From assembly GCA_030765625.1 (NCBI GenBank), contig JAVCCF010000131.1:1-34819 (forward strand): DNA of 34,819 nt, read 5' to 3'. This document shows, piece by piece, positions 22,909 through 30,534 of the stretch; the first letter of the stretch is position 1; every line of letters starts with the position of its first letter. The DNA is from Candidatus Tenebribacter burtonii. GTDB taxonomy: Bacteria > Cloacimonadota > Cloacimonadia > Cloacimonadales > TCS61. Both the position numbers and the translations under genes were made by a program. The notes beneath the pieces are model-generated. The model was given only the letters and a program-made list of their open reading frames with translations, had not been told where the DNA came from and did not search any database.

Positions 22909-22925
22909 TGGCACGCTAATTGCAT
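22909..22925 (+). promoter_or_regulatory. Sigma-54 (-24/-12) promoter for the outer-membrane-like protein
   Basis: TGGCACGCTAATTGCAT; GG-N10-GC spacing; about 45 bp before an RBS/ATG in the correct orientation. Confidence 0.8.
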
Positions 22926-22966
22926 ATTTAAGATGTAAAAACATTGAATCAAAAGGAGGTTCTAAA

Positions 22967-24151
22967 ATGTTAAAACATATTATACTGATTATTTTACTTG
23001 GACTTATTAGTCCCTTATTAAGTGTTACTTTTGAATTAGATCAACAGGAAGGCACTTGTAAGCCGGTTATCGATTTTTATGCAGATAATCTGGTTTCAGC
23101 AGAAATCGCAGGGCAAGGTTATGCAGGAGTTGCTGATGTTGGTGGTATATCATTTTCCAATATTAATCCTGCTTCTTTTGATATTAAGAACGATGCTCAG
23201 ATCTATTATGAATATGGTTTAAAAAACGATGTAAATTTATTCTCTGATATCACTAATGACGGCAATGAAGTTACAAGTTATCGTTCTGGTGTGGCAGCTG
23301 CTTTTGCCTACAAATTTACAGAATATGTACAAGTCGGGATAATGTACTCTGCAAAGAGCAGCTACAATATGGACTTAGGCAAAGTCTATAATACACACAA
23401 TGGTGAAATACTTGAGACCTTCCGATTAAACGAGAAGCGTTACATTAGATCTGTAAATATTCCTATCTCCTATGTTCTTGAGAAGTTCAGATTTGGAGTA
23501 GGTTTGAATTTAGATATCTACCATTCTGAGATCAATAACGTTTATCCATTGGAGAATGGAAGTTTGGCCAGCTATTGCGGAGAGTTAGATTTTTTATTGT
23601 TCAGACCAAAACTAGGAGCAATCTACTCTCCAATGCAAAACCTCTCCTTTGGCATGTCGGTATTAATTCCTGTAGAAAAAAAACTGACTACGGACTGTAG
23701 ATTTGTATGTTTGGAATTTGATAAAAATATATTCCCTATGGAAATACTGGTTGGAACAAAGTTCTCCACTCCCAATATTCCACTATCGGTGTTATTTGAT
23801 TTCAGCTATAAACAATACTCAGAAATGCCTGAATTTGTAGACAGCAATAACTTCCATTTTGGTTTAGAATATACCCCATTTAAAAAATTGCAAATTAGAA
23901 CAGGTATGTTTACAAATTTTGACATCCGCAATACAGACTACACAATTACAGATAATGCAGGCAATAAATATGATTACTGGGTTGATTCCGATACATTTGA
24001 AGATAGAAAATTCCTTACTTTAGGACTTTCTTATTTCTGGAGAAGAACAGAAATTAATCTCGCTGTAGTAGACAACAGTTTTCTTACAGATAGTGATGTT
24101 AAGCAAACGTATGCAAAACTTGGCTTCACTATCCAACTGGCGCATCCATAA
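22967..24151 (+). CDS. Outer-membrane beta-barrel-like protein
   Basis: Signal peptide; alternating hydrophobic strands, GFTIQL-type C-terminus; RBS aaaggagg. Confidence 0.65.
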   Translation: MLKHIILIILLGLISPLLSVTFELDQQEGTCKPVIDFYADNLVSAEIAGQGYAGVADVGGISFSNINPASFDIKNDAQIYYEYGLKNDVNLFSDITNDGNEVTSYRSGVAAAFAYKFTEYVQVGIMYSAKSSYNMDLGKVYNTHNGEILETFRLNEKRYIRSVNIPISYVLEKFRFGVGLNLDIYHSEINNVYPLENGSLASYCGELDFLLFRPKLGAIYSPMQNLSFGMSVLIPVEKKLTTDCRFVCLEFDKNIFPMEILVGTKFSTPNIPLSVLFDFSYKQYSEMPEFVDSNNFHFGLEYTPFKKLQIRTGMFTNFDIRNTDYTITDNAGNKYDYWVDSDTFEDRKFLTLGLSYFWRRTEINLAVVDNSFLTDSDVKQTYAKLGFTIQLAHP

Positions 24152-24197
24152 TAAGTATCCCTAAGCTCCTAAAAATAAAAAAAGTAGCATCCTCCCT

Positions 24198-24222
24198 AAA
24201 CGGGCGAAAGCCCGTTTTTTTT
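24198..24222. terminator. Rho-independent terminator (convergent)
   Basis: AAACGGGC-gaaa-GCCCGTTTTTTTT. Confidence 0.88.
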
Positions 24223-24537
24223 CTACTTTTGTTTATTCTCAGATACTAAGTGAAGATATTCTTCAAGATTTTTTGTATATTCATCCAAAGCAGTCCTACC
24301 CTTATCTGTAAGAGAAATAGCTGTTTTCGGTTTTCTATTTTCAAAGCTTTTCTTCATTTTTATGTATTTAGCTTCTTCCAGTTTCCTCAAGTGCGAACTC
24401 AAATTACCATCGGAAACATCGATCTCTTTTTTTAGATATGTGAAATTAGCAGATTCGGTTTGAAGGAGCAGGACCATGATAGCAAGACGAACCCGGGAAT
24501 GTATAATGGAATCTAATTCTGCAAAATTAGTTTCCAT
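24223..24537 (-). CDS. Winged-helix transcriptional regulator (MarR/ArsR-like)
   Basis: IHSRVRLAIMVLLLQTESANFTYLKKEIDVSDGNLSSHLRKLEEAKYIKMKKSFENRKPKTAISLTDKG. METNF start (24537) preferred. Confidence 0.8.
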   Translation of the reverse strand: METNFAELDSIIHSRVRLAIMVLLLQTESANFTYLKKEIDVSDGNLSSHLRKLEEAKYIKMKKSFENRKPKTAISLTDKGRTALDEYTKNLEEYLHLVSENKQK

Positions 24538-25123
24538 TTTGTTTCCTTGCCAGATTATATAAATGGAACCCGGGAATAATATTATTAACAACTAAAAGTA
24601 AAACAAATACTCCCATGAAAACAAGCTCATTTCTAATGATTAGAAAAAGTATACTTCCTATCCACCAGAGGATTCCGTTAAATAAAGATATCTTTTGTTT
24701 TATCAGAATTCCGGTAGATATATTCGCAATTCCTATTAACAAGCATACCATTGTATAGATCACGTGCCATTTATATGCATTAAGTATGGGAAAGATGAAA
24801 GCAACAAAAAACATCGCTATCATAGTTCCAATCCAGATAGAACTTAAACCAAGATCCAAGTCTTTGCTACTACCTTGTTTTTCATATGTCCGCTTTGCGT
24901 ATACAAAACTGGCAACCGCTCCTCCAACTACAAATATTGCCCAGGAATATACGATCAGATGATCTAATCCAGATCCGACCAAAACATACATAGCAACAAT
25001 TGCACAAGAGATAAGAATACCCCATAATAAATGATAAAAACCTGTCTGATTGTGTTTCATTTTCCTTCTCTCGATCATGTCCTTAATAACTTCTAATGCT
25101 TGTTCATTTGTAATTTGATCCAT
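24527..25123 (-). CDS. Polytopic membrane protein of unknown function paired with the regulator
   Basis: Several hydrophobic segments; 11-bp overlap with the regulator gene. Confidence 0.65.
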   Translation of the reverse strand: MDQITNEQALEVIKDMIERRKMKHNQTGFYHLLWGILISCAIVAMYVLVGSGLDHLIVYSWAIFVVGGAVASFVYAKRTYEKQGSSKDLDLGLSSIWIGTMIAMFFVAFIFPILNAYKWHVIYTMVCLLIGIANISTGILIKQKISLFNGILWWIGSILFLIIRNELVFMGVFVLLLVVNNIIPGFHLYNLARKQNGN

Positions 25124-25247
25124 TTAACATCTCCTTTTTATTTTCAAAGTACTTTACAATACAAAGCTATTTTTGAAATAGAGATGTTTTTGTCAAATTG
25201 TTTTTTAGTTTATTAGTAATTGCACCATTAAGATTAGTGTTTAAGTA

Positions 25248-25964
25248 TCACACTATCTCTATCTTTATTCGTTTATTTATACGGCCTTTGCTTTTGTAAC
25301 CTACAATTTTAATCGTACCAATCTCGGAAGTATTTTTTACATGAGTTCCACCATCAGCTTGCAAATCTAGATCACCGATCTTTACGATTCTTATTTCTGT
25401 TAAGTTGGGAGGAAGTAAATTTATCTTTGTTCGTATCAGGTCGGGAATTTTCTCCGCTTCTATTCGTGGTAACGTTTCGGAAGTTACATCCAGACCTCTG
25501 TGGATCTCAGCATTAACTTTATCTTCAATTTCAGAGGTCATTTCAGCATTCAGTTTCTCAAATTCAAAATCCAGTCTGCCAGCCAGAGGCTCTATATTAC
25601 CGCCCGTAACCTTAGCATGATAATCACGCCACACAACTGCACTGATTGAATGCATGGAGGTGTGTGTCCGCATCAACTTGTAACGTCTTTCCCAATCAAT
25701 TTTACCTAAAATCTTAGTTCCGGCATCAGGAAGATCACCTTCCAGGAAATGCAATATCTTGCCGTCGATCTTTTTCACTTTGATTACATTTGATGCCTTT
25801 CCCTTAAACTCAATCTCACCAAGATCACAGGGTTGACCCCCGCCGGTAGGATAGAAAGCTGTTTGATCCAGTACAATTGCATTTTCTTCCACGAAAACTT
25901 CGATCACATCTGCCGTAAATTCTTTTAGATAACTATCTTCTAAATATAATAATTCAGTCATTGC
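25248..25964 (-). CDS. Alanyl-tRNA editing protein (AlaX-type)
   Basis: DQTAFYPTGGGQPCDLG; MRTHTSMHSISAV (HxxxH); DLDLQADGGTHVKNTSEIG. MTELLYLED start preferred. Confidence 0.88.
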   Translation of the reverse strand, partial: AMTELLYLEDSYLKEFTADVIEVFVEENAIVLDQTAFYPTGGGQPCDLGEIEFKGKASNVIKVKKIDGKILHFLEGDLPDAGTKILGKIDWERRYKLMRTHTSMHSISAVVWRDYHAKVTGGNIEPLAGRLDFEFEKLNAEMTSEIEDKVNAEIHRGLDVTSETLPRIEAEKIPDLIRTKINLLPPNLTEIRIVKIGDLDLQADGGTHVKNTSEIGTIKIVGYKSKGRINKRIKIEIV

Positions 25965-26183
25965 CACTCCCATCGATTCCAATCTCTCAATCAAGAAAAT
26001 AGTTATAGTTCGAATTGTCAACAGAGAACCAACTGCTAACTTTATTTATTCATTAACCATCAATTTATTTGATAGCGTATAGTAATTAATTATTTGACAC
26101 ATAATTAGTTAACTCCAATCTTACCGCTGTAAACTTTAATTTTATAATTTTTGCACCTTTTTGGAATATCGAATGGAGTAATA

Positions 26184-26693
26184 ATGAATGATGTTATACC
26201 TTTGAAAAATCTGATGAATAAGATCGTCTTTCTGCGTGGATACAAGGTGATGTTGGATAGTGACCTGGCAGAATTGTATGGTGTAGAGACAAAAAGACTT
26301 ACAGAACAAGTTAAAAGAAATCCAGAGAGATTTCCAAAAGACTTCATGTATCAACTTACAAATAAAGAGTTTACAATCTTGAAGTCGCAATTTGCGACCT
26401 CAAGTTGGGGTGGTCGACGATATCCACCTTATGCTTTCACCGAACAGGGAATAGCAATGCTCTCATCTGTTTTGCATAGTAAGCGAGCAATAAATGTAAA
26501 CATTGCTATCATGCGTGCGTTTGTTAAACTACGGAAACTTCTGCTAACCAACAAAGAACTGAATAGTAAACTGCAAGAGATAGAAAGCAAATATGACAAA
26601 CAATTTCGAATAGTGTTTGAGGTATTACAGCAACTGGTAGAAACACCCGACAAACCTAGAAAAGAAATCGGTTTTAAAAATAAGGAGTCTTGA
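26184..26693 (+). CDS. ORF6N domain-containing DNA-binding protein
   Basis: [46 protein letters not shown]...[23 protein letters not shown]. Confidence 0.9.
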   Translation: MNDVIPLKNLMNKIVFLRGYKVMLDSDLAELYGVETKRLTEQVKRNPERFPKDFMYQLTNKEFTILKSQFATSSWGGRRYPPYAFTEQGIAMLSSVLHSKRAINVNIAIMRAFVKLRKLLLTNKELNSKLQEIESKYDKQFRIVFEVLQQLVETPDKPRKEIGFKNKES

Positions 26694-26795
26694 AATCACA
26701 ATTTGTGATATCAAATTAAGGCATCCGCTTGTGTAATCCTGAGCGGAGTCGAAAAACTAAGGACGGATGCTAAACATTGAACATAGGAAGAATAT

Positions 26796-27023
26796 ATGGA
26801 AAAAATAAAAGCAATCGTAATTGGAATCATCTATTTCGTATTATGTATGATCCTGGGATCAATGTGGCTAGTTGGTGGTATTTATGGGATTTTTAGCCCA
26901 ATGTATAAAAGTGAAACATATATTTATAACCTATTTATTAGTGCTTTAGGAATTGCTTTAGGATTATATTTAATGAATTTTTGGATAAAACGAAATAGAA
27001 AAAGAAAGAATAAAATTAAATAA
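26796..27023 (+). CDS. Small membrane protein (75 aa, two predicted TMs)
   Basis: Two hydrophobic helices and basic C-tail; RBS aggaag; 33 bp upstream of the SIR2 gene. Confidence 0.55.
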   Translation: MEKIKAIVIGIIYFVLCMILGSMWLVGGIYGIFSPMYKSETYIYNLFISALGIALGLYLMNFWIKRNRKRKNKIK

Positions 27024-27056
27024 TGATAAAAGCAATAGAATTAATTTGGAGAAATA

Positions 27057-28772
27057 ATGAATGAATTAGTACCCCTTATAGCAAGCCTAGCTACAAGAAA
27101 TAGGAATTATGTTCTTTTCGCTGGCGCAGGCTTATCAAAAGATGCTGGAGTAAAAAGTGGCTGGGATATTTTGATTGAGACATTAATACCTTTGTATATT
27201 GCTGAAAAGGAAATAGATGAATTACCTGCAAATCATTCTAAAGATATCGAAGAATGGTATCTACAACATGAATCTTTTAGTAAGTTAGGATATTCAGAAA
27301 TATTAGAACTTATGCATAGAGGTGAAATAGAAAGACGAGATTATTTAGAAAAATTCTTCAAAGATGAAACACCAGGTGAAGCACATAAACAAATAGCACA
27401 AATGGTTTCTAATGGATTGATTAGATTTATCTTTACTACGAATTTCGATAATCTTATAGAAAAAGCATTAGATGAGATAAACATAGATTATGACGTCATT
27501 TTTTCAGATGATATTCTGGAAAAAACAAAATCTTGGGATAAGGTTAAAACATGTCGCATATATAAATTACATGGTGATTATAAAACTGGTAAAATCCGAA
27601 ATACAGTAAAAGAGTTAGAAACTCTCGATCGAAAGATCTCAGACGATTTTCAGTATATTATTGATAGACATGGTATAGTTGTAATTGGATATGCTGGTAG
27701 AGATAAAGCGATTATGGATCATTTTATGATTCGGAAACCTTATGCTTATCCATTTTATTGGCAGTATCGTACGTTTCCATTAGTTTCTGATGAATACAAA
27801 TTGTTTTATAAACTGAAAGATAAATATGAAAAAGACAATGAAACACCAATTATTTATTTAGAAAATTCGAGTGTTTCAGATTTACTGTCGATAATAAATT
27901 CAGGAATACAAAATTTAGAAATTTCATTAATTTCAACAAAATCAGATTCAAAAAGATACAGAGATTTCATAGTTAATAATGATCAAAAGAAAATCAGAGC
28001 TTTATCACTTGAGTTGATTAAAGATTTTCAAGATTCATACATAGATTGTGATGAAAAAAGAAAGAAAAATTCAAATTATTTGTACCAATTCGATATTATG
28101 AAATCTTTCTTTGAGAATCAATCTAAAACGCTTTCTTATTTGAAGGAATTATTAGAATTTGAGCAATATGTTGAAATTGACTATTTTTGTGAAAAGATAC
28201 ATAATATAATTCTTGATTTCTATCCAGAAAGGTATGGCTTTTACTATAGTTCAATCTTGTATTACTTTTTAATGACTTTCGGTGCTTTATTATTAGAATA
28301 TAATTATATTCAAAAATATATTGAGAAGATATTTTCCTATTATTACAAAAATCGTGATTATGATTTCAAATCTATCAAAATAATTCCAGGATTATCTCTT
28401 ATTGAATCAGGATGGAAAGAGATAGAACAAGAATTATACAAGAAAAACTATTTCAATCCCAAAGTATCAATTATTGAAAAACACTTATTACCAACCGTTG
28501 TAACATCTAAATCATTCATGATATTTGATGCTTACATAACAATAAAATGGTTATTGAGTGATGATCAATCAAGATCTTGGGCAAGTGGAGCTGCCATGTT
28601 TAACGATTATATAATAAAGGCTTTTGTCACATATTTTGAGAAAGATTGTACAGAAGAAAAAATGAAGTATTTAATAGAAAGGATTAATGAGAAATATAAA
28701 GATTACAGATCCAGGACAGTTATAGGATTAAACGAATTGAGTTGTTATCTAGGTGAAAAGTATAAAATATAA
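27057..28772 (+). CDS. SIR2-like domain protein (candidate anti-phage NADase)
   Basis: VLFAGAGLSKDAG, FTTNFDNLIEKAL, YKLHGDY, GIVVIGYAGRD motifs; unannotated ~280-aa C-terminal region. Confidence 0.85.
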   Translation: MNELVPLIASLATRNRNYVLFAGAGLSKDAGVKSGWDILIETLIPLYIAEKEIDELPANHSKDIEEWYLQHESFSKLGYSEILELMHRGEIERRDYLEKFFKDETPGEAHKQIAQMVSNGLIRFIFTTNFDNLIEKALDEINIDYDVIFSDDILEKTKSWDKVKTCRIYKLHGDYKTGKIRNTVKELETLDRKISDDFQYIIDRHGIVVIGYAGRDKAIMDHFMIRKPYAYPFYWQYRTFPLVSDEYKLFYKLKDKYEKDNETPIIYLENSSVSDLLSIINSGIQNLEISLISTKSDSKRYRDFIVNNDQKKIRALSLELIKDFQDSYIDCDEKRKKNSNYLYQFDIMKSFFENQSKTLSYLKELLEFEQYVEIDYFCEKIHNIILDFYPERYGFYYSSILYYFLMTFGALLLEYNYIQKYIEKIFSYYYKNRDYDFKSIKIIPGLSLIESGWKEIEQELYKKNYFNPKVSIIEKHLLPTVVTSKSFMIFDAYITIKWLLSDDQSRSWASGAAMFNDYIIKAFVTYFEKDCTEEKMKYLIERINEKYKDYRSRTVIGLNELSCYLGEKYKI

Positions 28773-28781
28773 TTGAAATTG

Positions 28782-28818
28782 AAAAAAAAGGACGGGAATC
28801 AACCCGTCCTTTTTTTTT
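28782..28818. terminator. Rho-independent terminator
   Basis: AAAAAAAAGGACGGG-aatcaa-CCCGTCCTTTTTTTT. Confidence 0.9.
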
Positions 28819-29066
28819 GCTGCATTTATACTTAGGAGAAGTCCTCGTATAAATATCTATTTCATCTTTTTAATCATTAATTCATATTTATCTATAACCC
28901 AATATTAGTTCCGGTTGCCATTGTGTGGAATCCCGTGAAGTTATTGGCAGAGCCGTAAGCAAGGATCACGTTGTAATTATTTTGGAAATCTTTTCTTGAC
29001 TCCAAACTAACACTGATCAATTAGATAACTATGAGTTGAAACTGAATGACTTACAGGGAGCGAACG

Positions 29067-29534
29067 ATGAAAAAGTTTGATCTTATTATTCTTATAATTC
29101 TACTTTTCCCTCTCTTATTAACAGCTATAGATCTTGGTGCTAAACTTGAATTATCTGGTGGACCTATCTTTTCTGCAATGCTTGGTTTCCCAATAAATGA
29201 GAAACTGGATCTTGATATTTCAGCCGGAGGATTCCCCGAAGTAATTTTCCGGTCAGATGCAAATCTAAAATTTAAAAAAGAGAGAAAGTGGTTTCCTTTT
29301 TATCTTGCAGGGGTTGGTGTTATGAGTTTTTTCCGTGGTAATGCCGATGGAGATACCATTGTTACTTTCCAGGCAAATGCAGCCATTCGAACTTTTCAAT
29401 TATCAGTCATCAAAATCTCACCATACATCGGAATTCTCTATGTGCCAAAATGGATAAACAAAGATTTTGATGATGATCTTACTGACTTGGCTGTTGTACC
29501 AATGCTTGGTGTGGAGATGATGTTAGGAAGATAA
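29067..29534 (+). CDS. Hypothetical exported protein, beta-barrel-like
   Basis: Signal peptide MKKFDLIILIILLFPLLLTA; start at internal ATG (29067) after RBS gggagc. Confidence 0.55.
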   Translation: MKKFDLIILIILLFPLLLTAIDLGAKLELSGGPIFSAMLGFPINEKLDLDISAGGFPEVIFRSDANLKFKKERKWFPFYLAGVGVMSFFRGNADGDTIVTFQANAAIRTFQLSVIKISPYIGILYVPKWINKDFDDDLTDLAVVPMLGVEMMLGR

Positions 29535-29537
29535 CTT

Positions 29538-29573
29538 TCTCCCCCTCTTGATTTAAGAGGGGGTCAGGGGGAG
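29538..29573 (+). repeat. Palindromic repeat copy 1 flanking the DUF559 gene
   Basis: TCTCCCCCTCTTGATTTAAGAGGGGGTCAGGGGGAG; inner stem CCCCCTCTT/AAGAGGGGG. Confidence 0.85.
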
Positions 29574-29584
29574 TTTTACAAATT

Positions 29585-29959
29585 ATGAAAATTTATAACA
29601 GAAAAATACAAATGGATAGAAGAATAGAACTCCGAAAGAATGCTACTCCAGCAGAAAAGACTCTTTGGAATATACTTAGAAAGCGAAATATTAATAACAT
29701 AAAGTTCTACCGTCAATATGGGATCGGAGTTTATATCGCAGATTTTTACGCACCATCAATCAGGTTGTGCATCGAAGTAGATGGTAAACAACATCATAGT
29801 AGAATGGTAATTGAATACGATGCAATTCGTGATAATTATATGAAATCTTTAAATATCACAGTACTTCGTTTTGATAATGAGTTAGTTATTGAAGATATGA
29901 ATAATGTAGTGGAAAAAGTTAAAGAAGCCACAGAATCATTAATCCAAATAAATAATTAA
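29585..29959 (+). CDS. DUF559 (Vsr-like endonuclease fold) protein
   Basis: RRIELRKNATPAEKTLWNILRKRNINNIKFYRQYGIGVYIADFYAPSIRLCIEVDGKQHH. Confidence 0.92.
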   Translation: MKIYNRKIQMDRRIELRKNATPAEKTLWNILRKRNINNIKFYRQYGIGVYIADFYAPSIRLCIEVDGKQHHSRMVIEYDAIRDNYMKSLNITVLRFDNELVIEDMNNVVEKVKEATESLIQINN

Positions 29960-29980
29960 TCAATAAAACCCCATCCCTGC

Positions 29981-30005
29981 CCTTCCCCTTTAACAAAGAG
30001 GAAGG
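29981..30005. repeat. Hairpin between the DUF559 stop and repeat copy 2
   Basis: CCTTCCCCTTT-aac-AAAGAGGAAGG, one mismatch. Confidence 0.7.
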
Positions 30006-30033
30006 CTTTTAAGAAATCTCGAGAAGGGAATCA

Positions 30034-30069
30034 TTTCCCCCTCTTGATTCAAGAGGGGGTCAAGGGGAA
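30034..30069 (+). repeat. Palindromic repeat copy 2 flanking the DUF559 gene
   Basis: TTTCCCCCTCTTGATTCAAGAGGGGGTCAAGGGGAA; 32/36 identical to 29538..29573, same orientation. Confidence 0.85.
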
Positions 30070-30216
30070 TTCAATAATTCAGAAATGACAACAGTCCGTC
30101 ACTCTGCCTGCCAAGCTATAGTTTATAACGAAGGTTGGAGGAGTCTTCTTGCTGAACTATTAATGAAGAGTTAGGGTATTTTGATGTAGGATTATTAATG
30201 TTGAATGATAAACTCT

Positions 30217-30251
30217 TTAATTCTTAATTCCTAATTCTCAATTCGTAATTT
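30217..30251. repeat. Imperfect heptanucleotide tandem repeat, 5 units
   Basis: TTAATTC TTAATTC CTAATTC TCAATTC GTAATTT. Confidence 0.8.
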
Positions 30252-30534
30252 GGCTACATCCTTCCTTAAAAGAACATCGTGAATGAATCGTCATGATGAC
30301 GAGGAAGAACTTTGGAAGATTTACTAATGTAAATCCTTAAATCGTTCATGCTTTAATGTCACACTGAGCCCTTCGACAAGCTCAGGACAGGCTCTGTCAA
30401 AGTGTGGAGGAATTCTCCGTAAGTAATCTTGAGTGAGAACTTCATCCTTCGATAAACTCAGGATGACAAGAGTGGAACCCGAGGGTTAATTTGAAAGGAC
30501 ACTACATCTTTCGATAATTTAAGGATTACAAAAT

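Noticed and set aside
26105-26390. Minus-strand ORFs (80 and 82 aa) overlapping the ORF6N start
   Set aside because: Antisense to a clear ORF6N coding sequence; no recognisable domains.
28950-28968. TTGGCAGAGCCGTAAGC as a possible sigma-54 site
   Set aside because: Poor -12 match (AAGC instead of TTGC) and wrong spacing.
29538-30251. Possible CRISPR array from clustered repeats
   Set aside because: Only two palindromic copies ~500 bp apart around a gene, and 7-bp tandem units without spacers; no cas genes.
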